From Ceratothoa steindachneri (lineage: Eukaryota > Arthropoda > Malacostraca > Isopoda > Cymothoidae), in the NCBI GenBank assembly GCA_963969495.1, contig OZ018321.1:103643578-103707577 (forward strand): 64,000 nt of DNA, in the 5' to 3' direction. The notes under the pieces are model-generated. The model searched no databases, was not told the origin of the DNA, and saw only the letters and a program-made list of their open reading frames with translations. Positions 1 through 11,112 of the stretch are shown in pieces. The position numbers and the translations under genes are program-made. Position 1 is the first letter of the stretch. Each line of letters starts with the position of its first letter.

Positions 1-118
1 ATGGAATAATGAATTAAGGAAGAACAATTAAAAAAGAACAATGAAGGGAGAACAATCAAGGAAGAACAATTAAGGAAGAACAATTAAGGAAGAACAATTA
101 GGGGAGAACAACTCTTCT
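1..118. repeat. 15-bp tandem minisatellite
   Basis: Repeats of the unit AAGGAAGAACAATTA, with variants that include AAGGGAGAACAATCA. About seven imperfect copies are present and the array may start before the window. Confidence 0.85.
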
Positions 119-750
119 ATTGCTTACGCCAAAATATTTGGTGGCTTTGTGTTGTAAAGTCACTTTAATTTGTTTACTTTCTATTATTTAAAACATATTC
201 ATATCAAATAAATTGTATTCCTGTTTCTTAATTGTATTGCAGATTGTGTCGTGAAACTCGAGGACCATCTGTACTTAAACCACCTCGTTCTAAAACCAGG
301 TCAAAAGACCCAAGTCGCGTGCTCTCAATTCTTTTGACTTATGACCATATGACCTTCAAAACTTCCTATAAGTGGGGCAATCTGATCCATAATCAGTTTT
401 CTTTTAATAATTCCCGGACTAATCTCGGGAGGACCTTGGAAGTAATATAATTGTAAAGAAAGTAAAACATCATAAGGGTTTCAAATTTTGTTATAATCAG
501 CCGAATATTTACGATGTTATTGTCAAAAGAATATTGAAAAGTAAAATGGTTACCATCCGACCGACCTACGTACCAACATAGCAACTTATAGAGTCGCTTA
601 CACATGACTAGAAAACAATAACAATCATAATCACCTAATAACCTCAAAACATCAACATAAAACACATCAACGCGTCATCCACCTCTTCGTGCTCTGCTAA
701 AATTCCCAAACCCAAACAACTGAACCGAACTTAGAAAACACAAAATACAA
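119..750. other. No gene recognised
   Basis: AT-rich sequence after the minisatellite. The short open frames on both strands match nothing I recognise. The right part may be the decayed upstream portion of the Penelope-like element that follows. Confidence 0.5.
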
Positions 751-1720
751 CGTATTAATGAATGAAGGTATGTATTTAGGGTCTTCGAATATTGTAAACA
801 TGTCGGAAGTAGTGAATGAAATTATGAACCCTATTAACATTTTCATACCAAAGTTGTACACGAGGTATGTAGATGACACGTTTATAATATTCGAAACTCC
901 TAAAGGCTTCCTTCATTAATCGCCTCCATGAAAAGAAACATCCTAAAATTAGCCACAAAACAAGAGAAACAGCTTCCACTTCCTCGACATTAACCTAAAG
1001 AAAACAAAGGATGATATACTCTTCATTCTATATAAAGCCTATTTAAGGAAGTCTACTTAAATTTCAAATCTTTCTTCTCTAAGTTCTCCCTAATTAAGAC
1101 CTAGAGCATGCAAGACATCATCATGGGAATTATTCGACATAACAAGAATTAAACGGAACCTAATAAACAACAACTTTCCCATAGGCCTAACAGAAAAAAA
1201 CAATCTCTCAAACTATAAATAACCTCTATTGCGACAAAGAAAAGAAAACGACAACCGAAGAAAACATTACGTTTTACTTTGAAACCAAAGCAAAGCTATC
1301 GAAGAAGAGATATTATTAACCAACATTTTAAGACAACACCTAACAAAAGAACAACAATACACGTAAATTACTACTACAAAAGCCTCAAGCTTGACACCAA
1401 GTTGTCCAGTAGGACAAAATCCCAAGGCAACAACCATGAGGTATACTAATTCTTATGTCCGGAAGACAATTGTACATTGTCATTCATTGGGTTTGCCACA
1501 AATAGCCTCGAGATCCCCGCCAAAATACATCGCTTTAGAACACCTCCAAAATGAAGATCACCACATGAAAATAACCAAAATATCAAGAAACTTCAAAATT
1601 ATCTACAAAGCTGCGGAAGAACGGACACTAAGAATAGCTGAAGCCATATTAATCGAAACAATTAAACCCGAAATATACATTAAAGCTAATGAACTACGAC
1701 ATAATTTAAATGTATTCTAA
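751..1720 (+). mobile_element. Penelope-like retroelement remnant (RT palm + GIY-YIG)
   Basis: Penelope-like elements encode a reverse transcriptase fused to a C-terminal GIY-YIG endonuclease. The sequence shows an RT catalytic motif RYVDDTF (YVDD at 866-877), then a decayed FLDINLKK segment near 990. Around 1365-1500 lies a GIY-YIG-like core with the words VY-FLCPEDNC and FIGFATNSL. A last block, 1391-1720, ends in RIAEAILIETIKPEI and stops at 1720, as Penelope proteins end. The pieces lie in different frames with stop codons between them (one TAA falls inside the GIY-YIG core), so this is a pseudogene. It is 5' truncated or too decayed upstream to follow. The family call rests on motif order rather than an alignment. 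Confidence 0.72.
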
Positions 1721-2074
1721 CTCCATAATATTTTATGTTCTCACTATTGCAATTTACATTAACAGTTTTTGCCCTTTATAATTTTGTGTTAACTTTTATA
1801 ATGTCTTTAGCCACATTTTTATATTTATATATTTTACAAACCCAGGTGAAGCTCATTATGTCCCATTCTGCAGATGTGGTCAATGAGAATTACAAAACGT
1901 CGGTACACTATGAATAAATTTATATTAAAAGCATCGTGTATGTTTTTGTCAAGAATCCTATTAAAATAAACTGAGCGAAACCTCAAAAAAGACCTTTTGC
2001 CAACTGGAGCCAAAATCTATAAAAATACATTAAATTGAAATAATAATAATAAATAATGTCTTATACGGCGACCT
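1721..2074. other. No gene recognised
   Basis: AT-rich sequence just 3' of the Penelope-like remnant. It may hold the element's 3' UTR. No motif is supported. Confidence 0.5.
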
Positions 2075-2296
2075 TCAAGACCTTGAAGCCTCCGCAGGGC
2101 GCCTGTTCATCGACAAGAAAAATACCTGACGGAAGAGGTGGATTTTCAGAGCCCACTTGAAAGCGTCCGGCGAGGAATAGGGGCGTATGACAGGAAGCAG
2201 GCCATTCCACAGCTTAGGAGCAACTCCCGAGAAGGCACGATTCCTCATGCCGCAGAAAAGAGTGCGAGGAACCGACAAAGCATACATAAGTATCAA
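2075..2296 (-). mobile_element. LINE reverse-transcriptase C-terminal fragment
   Basis: The 73-residue minus-strand frame contains RNRAFSGVAPKLWN followed by SPDAFKWALKIHLF. This is the pattern found at the extreme C-terminus of many non-LTR retrotransposon ORF2 proteins (R-F-A-P-LWN-LP ... S-F-K-LK-L). It has a stop at the expected place and nothing recognisable 5' of it, so it is a 5'-truncated copy. The clade (L2/CR1/RTE) cannot be told from this short piece. Confidence 0.65.
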
Positions 2297-5099
2297 TTAT
2301 ATTATAATTTTGATTAATTAATTGAAGTATTAATAATTGCTTTAACTCATAGCTATGCTAGCGTCACTGCGGCAGAAAAAAAGATGGGTAATTTTGTGCT
2401 TTATACAGTATACTAGAGTCGGGGGAGGCGGGGAAAGGTACTTCTGTGGATTTGATGCCCGCCTTCTATGGGAACTTGTGGTTGGGATGATGATGTATCA
2501 TTGAAAGAGATGATGGAAACTGGATGAAAGAAATAACCCAGGTGCGAAGACAAAATTCGCTCATTGGACATAGTAACGGGGTAAAGTCGAGAGATGGACC
2601 GCTATGATGAGGATGATTATAGTGATGGTACAAAGAAGGGTAGAAATGTAGGTGAAATCCCATAAAAAAGTAAGAAAACATTCGGTAAACAGTATTACTT
2701 TATTTAAAACTAAATCCAACGAGAACCCTCCCCCCCCCCTCTCGCAAAAAGGTTGTATAAGAAATCCGTCAATAAAGTGGCTAAAATGGAGGAAGCAAAG
2801 GTGGGTGTAAGATATACAGCCGCAGATCATCCTACAGGCAGTGGGGCAAGGTGAGTACGCAATTTTCCAGATGTCAGCTGCACTATAGATCCCCATGATA
2901 CGCTTAACACCCCCTTGTATCTGACCTAATTTATCGCTCAATCTACCCGACGATAAATAATCGATAGCTTCCAAATATAAATGTTCTGAGTAGTCTATCC
3001 TTGGACCTACAGCTTAACGTGGACTCCGAAACACCGTGTGTATTTTTCTATCGCTTTCCATTCCGTATTTCTTTTGTTTCTGTTTCTTGTGTTAATTGTA
3101 AACCCAATGAGTGTGATTTAAGAGAGAGGGTTAAAGTTATAAGATTGAAATTGAAGGAAGTAAGAGGTTTTCATAGAGTTGCTAGGTTGTCTTGAGGTCA
3201 GGCTAATCTCTGGCAATTTGAGTAAAATATGCCATTTAAATATAAAGTGTTATTATATTAACATAAACCAACATAAACCAACATAAACTAACATAAGGTA
3301 CCGTAAACAACGCTAATCTTTCGTTTAATTGGGCTGAAATTAGTAAATCAATTTTCGGCTGAGGTTAATCCGTTTCTTAGTTTTTGTGCACTGACGCCAC
3401 TTTGCTTAAGAGTAGGTGTCGAGGTATGCCGGTGTAGACCCTTTCAGCGTAAAGGAGCGTACACTTGCACGGGCAGATAGCTGACACGAGGCCGTCTACG
3501 ATAGGCTTTGGAGCGATGGAAGGAGTGGAAGGCCGCCTCCTTGGTCGAGTGCGTTTATAATTGGCCGAGATTTATCTACTGGCTTTCTAAGTTGCAGTTT
3601 AAGGATAAATAAAGATCAAGACCCCAAAATATAATTTTAATATAATAATAATAAACGATATAAATATATATACAAAGGGGAACAAATTATACTTGATAAG
3701 GATAGTTAGTCGGATCGAGATAATTTACAAATGTGACAAAGTTAAGCAGGGAAAGCTAAGTTATTGTTAATCCGAATAATGGAGACTATTTAAGTTTTAG
3801 CGGGGAGTCAATTAAAAGGGGATGCTACGGAATATAAGTGACGAGTGATGAGAGGTGTAATCATGGAATTAAAGCAAAGAGTAAAGACCAACGGCACGGG
3901 CCTTCGAGGACACACTTCTGAGGGTGTTGATGGGGCACAGGAGTCTTGAAAGGGGGTGCGAGACGAGGGGAGCCGCACAGTTCTGCAGGAAGAAGATGAC
4001 TCGATAAGCTTTCCTCTGAACAGGAGTCAAAACTTCACGAAGGGCGATTTGCTGGTGAGATCTTAACGACGAGGTACGACTCGAACAGGGGTTGCGAGAC
4101 TTTGCGGGAAACAGACACACGGTCTGAACGGATGGACGGGCAGGCTCTCAATCTCCTCAAGGAATAGCTGACACAGGGTTATATAGCCCGCTGGCTTGTC
4201 CGGTAGATAGCCCCAGACCACAGCCGTCCCAAGAGAATTCACGACGCCAGTCTGTGCAAACTTATTTCGAGATAAGGGGTTGGATCGAAAGGTGAAGTTG
4301 TCCTTGTGATGTAGGGTTGAACTTGCACGAGCGCGTTCGCGGGAGAAAGGAAATGTCTGCGAGGCATAGAGGCGAGGAGGACTCGGCGTTATCGCTGGGG
4401 AGGAAGAGCGATGTGCGTCCCGCTTAAGTAAATACAGCCACGGGTCGGTGGCTCAGCGCGAGACAACTTCCTTCTCGTCGATTCTAGAATTCCCACGCCA
4501 AGGAGCACGTAGTCTGGGGCCCGAATCGGCTGAAAAGGGGGGTATTCCGAGGGGTTTTCCTCTCATACTGGTCCTTCGAGGAGCATCCTCTCCCATGCCT
4601 CGCTTTCGGAAGATGACACTTTTTTGATACGTAGGGGAGGGAAAAGGGCCTCCCCAAACCTGAGAGTGATCGTGTATGGGAAAATATTGACCTAGTTTAC
4701 AGGTGTACAATAATAGCGGGCATTTAAATTTGAGCAAATACAGCGGCCACCAAATGAAGGAATGGATTTCGTTTAATTCTGGGCGAAGGGTACATTTAAA
4801 AGAGTTATCGGTGTTAACGAGCAAACAAAATATTAAATAAATACAGGAAATAGTTAAATGCATGTCAAAAAAATCAATTTAAATAAAAACTCAGTCATGT
4901 GAAGGGTAGTGGAACTACATTCAAGAAAAACAAAACAAAAGGACAACGCGCATATAAAATACACAGGGAACGAATACATAGAAAAAAGGGCAATTTTTAC
5001 AGGGGTGAACAAAGAGCATAAAATGTACACATGTAGGACGGAGTCCTAGGATTATTAAGAAGGGCGAGTACACAGACCCGATTATTTACACGGGGTTAC
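2297..5099. other. Long stretch without a recognised gene
   Basis: About 2.8 kb. It contains a C-run at 2730-2740 and a 10-bp tandem repeat at 3262-3297. From about 3600 to 4450 the sequence is more GC-rich, with an LTR/UTR feel resembling the style of 19.1-20.1 kb. Open frames of up to 137 codons lie here (such as 2561-2974 and 4453-4863 on the minus strand), but their translations show no domain and I do not call them genes. The right end may be the 3' part of the minus-strand gypsy element that follows. Confidence 0.45.
3262..3297. repeat. 10-bp tandem repeat (ACATAAACCA)n
   Basis: Three and a half near-identical copies of ACATAAACCA. Confidence 0.85.
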
Positions 5100-5547
5100 A
5101 GTGCTTAACAAGATTTTTCCTTGCTGCGAGAGGATCATCTACCGGATTCCTACTTAGACTATCGGCAATACAGTTTTATGTCCCATTAATGTACAAATTC
5201 GGAACTAGTATTTCATTAGAAGTAGGCTCCATCGCATAAGCCTTCCGTTCTGACTTTTACTATTTTTTAAATAGGCCAAAACGATGATCGGGTTCGATCA
5301 CACATTCTTTGCCTAGGAGGTACATTTTGAATTTATGCACACTCCAAACTATTGCGAGAGCCTCAAGTTTTATGGCCAAATAGTTCCTTTTGCGTGACGA
5401 GAGTTTCCAGCTGGCGTAAGCAATAGGATAACTATTGCCATCTTCTTCATACTGGAGAAAAACGCAACCGATGCCGTCGCTACAGGCATCCGTTCGAATT
5501 CTTTCCACTTTAACCTCAGGACAGTTATAGAGGAAGCGCGGCTCCAC
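5100..5547 (-). mobile_element. Ty3/gypsy RNase H fragment
   Basis: Minus-strand translation gives the gypsy RNase H core: RTDACSDGIGCVFLQ (first catalytic Asp region), then PIAYASWKLSSRKRNY, LEALAIVWSVHKFKMYLLGK and a decayed version of the E/D-TDH block (EPDHRF). Further downstream, around 5110-5170, comes CIADSLSRNPV, the usual end of the gypsy RNase H region before integrase. Internal stops separate the two parts. No env-like sequence or paired LTR is seen. The related copy on the + strand at 31.6-32.8 kb shares the same words. Confidence 0.82.
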
Positions 5548-6834
5548 TTAATTGTGGTAACGTTATCGGGTCCTACAACACTGGCCGTAGGATCAAAGTT
5601 TTCTCCCTTAATCTCCCAAGCGGTCAGAGGAAGAAGTCATCTGTTCTTGTGGACCTTATTTACAAAAACCCAAAAATTGAAGGAGAATAGCGGAAATATA
5701 TTGATTTTAGATGCTTCGAATTACCATAATAATTCTCTAGCATCATTAAATATGAGTTGCAAATCTAACCAAGATCTAAAATACTTTGTATTGGGCAGAC
5801 TTTGAGATGGTTTATACGAATGTGACCTTCGTGTATGTGCAAATGCTTTAAAATATAATTAAATTATATTTTGTTGACATTTGGAATCATTGACACAATA
5901 AAAGATTTTAATAAAGCACCTCCACACGAGCGAAATACAAGCCATTTTGGATCTTGCTAAAAGTTGCCACCCATATTTATCTTAGCATCTGTAGGAATGA
6001 ATGTTTGATCAATTAAGTGGTGGAGTTCACCTCTCTACCCCAAAGTATAGAATAGAAAGAAGAAATAAAAGAAAAAGGTATAAAACGAAAGGTTAGAAGA
6101 ATTTCAAATCAAATGTACAGATTGATTCGAATCCTTGACCTCTGATTTCAAGGCAGGATTCTTTGGTGAAAAAATGAGGGGAGATGGTCAAATTTACCTC
6201 ATCCCCCGCCCCTCCAAAAGCAATGGTATCGGAACTGGACTCACAACACATACATACCCACAACCAAATCCACTCACCTAACAAACCACTATGGTCATTA
6301 GTGAAATGGAGACCTCCCTTTATTTGCGGAATGGTTTTCAAGTGTCGAAGCGCGGGTTCGATTCTAGTGAGCGAAGTCACGAAGTGGCAGCCCAGTGGTG
6401 GATTTGCTGATTATACATAATGCCCCGCGGAGATAAGTAACTTCACAAACGTCAGCACGCGTTATTCTCTTCCAATCTTCGCATCACAACATACTTTCTT
6501 GTCTGCTCTGAAACCTTCTGGATCACTTAATGTGCATGTTTGAGATACAAAAAACACGGCTGGATCAAGTCGAAGCAAATTGTTTATTAGTTTTTCTTTT
6601 TGTTTTTTTTTGTTATTACTTTCCCCTACAAATGATAAGTTAAAAGGAATTTTTCTACAATTAACTGATGAGTGTATATTTTGAAAAATAAGATCCTTCT
6701 TCCACCCTTGTATTTAATATATGACGAGAGATAGAACTCCTGTACAGATTGAGCTGGAGGAATAGGGTTGGTTTTAAAAACCCGATTATCCTAAATCCTT
6801 AAGGATAGGTGGATTAAATCAAAATTATTCAAAG
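5548..6834. other. No gene recognised
   Basis: The first ~100 bases may be decayed gypsy pol upstream of the RNase H fragment (minus strand). The rest is AT-rich. A B-box-like word GGTTCGATTCT occurs at about 6352-6362, without a matching tRNA fold. Confidence 0.45.
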
Positions 6835-7272
6835 AGGGAAATTTGAAATTTATACCGGAGCCAACCTATAGGTATCTTGGAAAGGTGTACTTTGAAGTTT
6901 TTTTATCTGATCCTACCTATGCTTATCTATGGAAGCGCACTTTACAATTTAATAGCAGAGCATACCAATGTTTATCTAGGGATGGTTAACTTGGAAATTT
7001 TATGTAGGAGCTTACCTATGCTTATCTAGAGAACGTACACTGTAAGATTATAAAAGAGCAAACATATATTTATCTAGAGAAGATGCACTTTGAACTTTTA
7101 TATTGGCGCCTACCAATGTTTATCTAGGGAAGATGCACTTTGAACTTTTATATTGAAGTCTAGATATGTGTGTCGTGGGAAGGTGAAATTTAAAGATATA
7201 TATCGGAGTCTAACTATGCTTATCTAAGAAAGATACAATTTGAGATTTATATCAGAGCCTACCTACCTTCAG
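6835..7272 (+). repeat. 50-bp minisatellite, left half
   Basis: About nine diverged tandem copies of a ~50-bp unit built around CCTACCTATGCTTATCTAGG, then a GTGCACTTTGAA segment and TTTATATCGGAG. The same unit resumes at 10163, on the other side of the LINE, so the array predates the LINE insertion. Confidence 0.85.
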
Positions 7273-7599
7273 ACCAGATATATTCCACATAAAAACCGTT
7301 TGAAATATTCAAGAGACAAATTTTGGATTAACCAATTTATTAAGCCTGATAGGACAGAAACGATCACTTTATAACTGGTTAAAAGTCAACAGGTCATTAG
7401 GGCAAATATATATCGACCTCCATAAGCATATAAAGAGAGAAGTGAATGCGTCTAAATGCAGGTATGAAAATAGATTCGCGGAAAGGTCACGCGATAATCC
7501 GAAAGCGTCCTGTAGGTACTATAGAACCAAAAACAGAGTCGGTTCAAATGCTAAAGCATAACGACCGATTAGTTCAAAATGATCTCGAAAAGGGTACTA

Positions 7600-8530
7600 C
7601 GAGGGGCGGTCAATAAGTTTTGCAATTCGGATATAAGGAAACGAGATATGAGGAAAAGTGTTTTATTATTTTTCAATATAACTACCCTCGACTTCAATGC
7701 ACTCGCACCACTTGTCCCTGAGGCTTCGTATTCCCGACAACCAGAAATCTTCCGACTGCTGTTCAATCCACTCCTGGATGGCGAGCTGGGCATCTTCATC
7801 GTCTCCAAACTGGCGTCCATGCAGTGCAGCCTTGAGCTAGTGGAATAAAAAGTAGTCGCTAGGGGCCAGTTCTGGACTGTAGGGAGGGTGGTTGAGCTCC
7901 TCGAATCCTCACTCGCGCAGGGCAGCTTGTGCAACTCTGGCCTGCAAGCTTTGACGACGTTGAGGTCGATCATGGGGCATGAGGCTTCTAGGGACCCAAC
8001 TGGCAGAGACCTTGGTCATGGCCAAATTGTCGTGGATGATGTTGATAACACTTCCATGGGACATTTCAAGTTCTCGCTCGATTTCTTCGACCTTCACCCG
8101 TCGATTTTCGAGGATCCTCCTCTCCACACGGGCCACATTGTCCTCGATGGTCATGTCTGACGGGCGTCCTGGACGGGGGTCATCTTCAAGGCACTCACGA
8201 CCATGGCGGAACTCCCTATTCCAGCGAGCAATTGTTGCATAGGAAAGGACGGTGTCAGTGTACACTGCAACCATGCGTTTATGGATCTCTTTTACATTCT
8301 TACCTTCCTTGGTCAGAAATTTGATCACTGCGGGGTGTTCAACCTTCTCCATTGTTGAAAAAATTGTGACTGACGATCTGCGATCAGCTACTGCTTCTTA
8401 AATAGACGAGGCAGGTGCGTGCGGCTGCAGGTCCTGACTTGTCATACCTTGTCCTAACACCCCCACAAACAGCCATCCCCCTTCTTCTGTTTTGCCCTAC
8501 CGATTCGCAAAACTTATTGACCGCCCTTCG
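7600..8530 (-). mobile_element. Internally deleted mariner with TIRs and TA duplication
   Basis: The ends are inverted repeats of about 30 bp: CGAGGGGCGGTCAATAAG at 7600 matches the reverse complement of CTTATTGACCGCCCTTCG ending at 8530, and TA flanks both sides (7598-7599 and 8531-8532). The minus strand encodes a 147-aa mariner transposase N-terminus (8352 to 7909) with the paired helix-turn-helix region and the DDPRPGRPSD linker word. The frame then jumps to the C-terminal PYSPELAPSDYF block (about 7850-7900). The middle, with the first two catalytic aspartates, is missing. At 931 bp it is shorter than a usual ~1.3-kb mariner. Removing it and one TA rejoins the host LINE frame. Confidence 0.93.
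7909..8352 (-). pseudogene. Mariner transposase, N-terminal part only
   Basis: The 147-aa open frame starts MEKVEHPAVIKFLTKEGK, typical of the SETMAR-type HTH_48 domain that binds mariner TIRs. It continues through a linker (EDDPRPGRPSD) into the second helix-turn-helix. Past residue ~140 the frame leaves the family and ends. The remaining third of the protein (third catalytic Asp, in SPELAPSDYF) follows directly in another frame, so an internal deletion removed the catalytic centre. It could still bind TIR DNA if made, but cannot cut. Confidence 0.9.
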
Positions 8531-10162
8531 TATGTTGATAATTATTTTGCTTTAGTTTTTAACAAGAATATTATACCGAATCTAAATGAGGAAAGCCTAG
8601 AAACCTCCAATAATAACATTCCAAAAATGAATGAAATAATAGTTACGGCAGATGATGTAAAAAATGCAATTAATAAATTAAGTTCTGATAAAACTAACGG
8701 CCATGACGAGATGTACGCGCGTAGTATTAAGGAAGTTAATTTCGAAATTTCCGCTTTACTCGCTTTTCTATTTAATTACTTTCTGGTACAAAATTTTTTT
8801 CCCAAGGATTGGAAACTGGCCAATGTTTTTCCCATATTCAAAAAAAGGTAGACGTGAGAAAAAGAAGAATTATCAGCCAGTAAGCTTAACTTCTCTTACA
8901 TATATGTAAAATAATGGAGTCAATTATTGATTTAAAATTACGCAATCATTTGGAGAGAATCCAACTTTTAGTAAATAGTCAGCATGGTTTCAAGAAAGGC
9001 AGGTCTTGTGTCACTAGTCTGATCACATTTTATGAGCATGTAGCAAAAGCTGTCGATTCTAGCTACGATGCGATATATCTAGATTTTTCTAAAGCCTTTG
9101 ATAAACTCTCGTTCAACACCCTTCTTCCAAAGCTAAAAGCTCTGCATATCCATGAGAAAACGACAACTTGGATTAAAATTGGCTGGCAGATTGTAAGCAG
9201 AGTATACTTTTAAATGGGGTGACATCCGAATGGCTGCCGATAATTAGTGGATTCCTTCAAAGGTTCCGTTTTGGGACCCCTACTCTTTAAAATTTTCGTA
9301 ATTACCTTATGTTCTGGAATGAATTGCCAAGTGAATTAATTTGCTGAAGATACTAACTTGGCAGATAATAAAATATTAGGAAGATTCAAATTTTTTTACA
9401 AAGTTGCCTGAGTATGTTAATTAAATGATGCAACATAATCGTAAATTTAAATACTATCTCCAAGATACCAATATTATAGAAGTAAAAGAGCATGTGGATC
9501 TAGGAGTTAAAATAGATAATAAATTAAATTGCCACAGTCAATGCGTTGCAATTAGAAATAAAGCAACCAGCGTCGCATCATTTATCAGGCAATTTCTTCT
9601 CAACGACGATGTTAAAACTACATACTTTATTAGTCTGACCAATATTTGATTATGCTGCTCCCTTCTGGTCTCCACAATTAATTAGAGATGCAGATATAAT
9701 AGAACAGGTATAAAGTGGATATACGAAAATGATAAGGGGAATAAAAAACTCAATCTTTTTCCCTCGAACATAGAAGGAGAAGGGGAGAACAAATAGAAAC
9801 ACAAATTATTGATAAATATGCCCGATACTGCAGGAAAATCTTTTTAATTTGATAGGCATGACAGTGACGCGAGGACACGACAAGAAGATGAAGAAGTGGA
9901 AATTCAAAACATCAACGGGAAAATTTGCCTTCAGCAACCGCATCGTTCAAGTCTGGAACAATCTATCACAAGAAGTAGTCAGCGCTCCAAACCCATAAAT
10001 TATGAAGAAGAAATTGGATACATATTTAAAAGAAAATAGTGTTAAAATAGCCTACAAATAGTAGAGGGGGCTCTACCCAAATTAGCCTTATTCTTAATAG
10101 CGCCTACCATGTATGATCTTTTATGGCTCCCTGTAGGTACCAATAAATTGTTTGTTTGTTTA

Positions 10163-10372
10163 TGTGTATCTAGGGAATGTGCAATATTTAGATTTATATC
10201 GGAACCTACCTATGCCTATTTAGGAAATGTGCACTTTGAAATTTCAGACCGGAGCCTGCCCATGCTCATCTACGAAAGGTGCACTTTGAAGCTGTATATT
10301 GGAGCCTACCTATGTTTATATAGGGAAGGTGCAGTTTGAAGTTTTATCTCGGGAAGGTTCACTTAAAAAACC
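10163..10372 (+). repeat. 50-bp minisatellite, right half
   Basis: About four more copies of the unit seen at 6835-7272 (CCTACCTATG, then TATTTAGG, GTGCACTTTGAA and TATATCGG). It continues directly after the LINE tail. Confidence 0.85.
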
Positions 10373-10373
10373 A

Positions 10374-10395
10374 TAGGGTGCATATATGCACCCTA
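10374..10395. repeat. 22-bp perfect palindrome
   Basis: Perfect self-complementary sequence centred on GCATATATGC with arms starting TAGGGT. It lies immediately right of the 50-bp array. No function is evident. Confidence 0.8.
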
Positions 10396-11112
10396 ATTTT
10401 TTGAAGATTCTTAAACAATGAAGAGTGAAGTTAGCCATTACTGAAGGAAACTTTATTATGCCCAGAATTGTTTTTGCAAATAAAAGGTTAACTAATTAAT
10501 GGTTTCATCTTCACATACCGTTTCTGTATCCATGGTTTGGTTTAAGGGAGGGTTTCATGGAAAAGGAAAATCAATGCTTCATCGATCAGCCTTTCCTTGA
10601 TCAGTCAGATTACCAGACTCTCCCGCCCCCCCCCCATTGACTTCTTTCTCTTGGGATTTTCGAAATAAAGAGACTCTTGAAATGCATCCATCATCTTATA
10701 TTGTCGAGATGAGAATGAGTTGCAGAACCCATTGCTTCCATCAATGTTGATGTTTTGAAAATTTCCATTGCAAATCTTGCTGTTAGTATCAATAAGTGTA
10801 TGAGTGCAAAGGAAAGCAATTAAAAGATGTCATTTAGTTAAATATAGCAGAAGTTCATCTTTCGATCTATCTTTACTTCATCCTTCTTTTTTTAAAGATT
10901 ATTCATACGTCGTTGTCCAAACCCAGACATATTTTTCACTGGTTACTTTGTACAGTTTGATCAAATATTGCTATATCTTAAAACATAAAATGAATATATG
11001 AAATGAGAAAATCGAAAAGATCAGTTTTTTTCTATTCTTTGAAAATATTTACGTTCTTGCTTCGCTCCTACTTTGATTTAAGTCTTCTTTCATGACATAC
11101 ATGCATGAGTTT
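10396..11112. other. No gene recognised
   Basis: AT-rich, with a C-run at about 10623-10634. No coding or repeat signal I can name. Confidence 0.5.

Larger units (their letters stand above)
7273..10162 (+). mobile_element. Decayed CR1/L2-like LINE (ORF2 remnant)
   Basis: In order: an endonuclease remnant IYRPP (about 7415), a pre-RT linker with NPKASCRYYRTKNR (about 7500-7540), then a mariner insertion. After it come YVDNYFALVF, KDWKLANVFPIFKK, QHGFKKGRSCVTSL, the RT motif YLDFSKAFDK (9075-9110) and a C-terminal EHVDLGVKIDNKL block near 9490. Frameshifts and stops occur at several places (8850, 9213 and around 9390). The 3' end is a short (TTGT)n tail at about 10148-10162. The element is a separate family from the CR1 copies at 21-30 and 39-43 kb. 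It is inactive. Confidence 0.85.

Noticed and set aside
2561..4863. Several open frames of 83-137 codons
   Set aside because: No domain, no codon or splice support and no family resemblance; lengths are compatible with chance.
6340..6400. Possible tRNA or tRNA-derived SINE (GGTTCGATTCT)
   Set aside because: The flanks do not form a T-arm or acceptor stem and no A box sits at the right distance.
6835..7272. CRISPR-like array
   Set aside because: The units are diverged head-to-tail repeats with no constant-repeat/variable-spacer pattern, in a eukaryotic genome.
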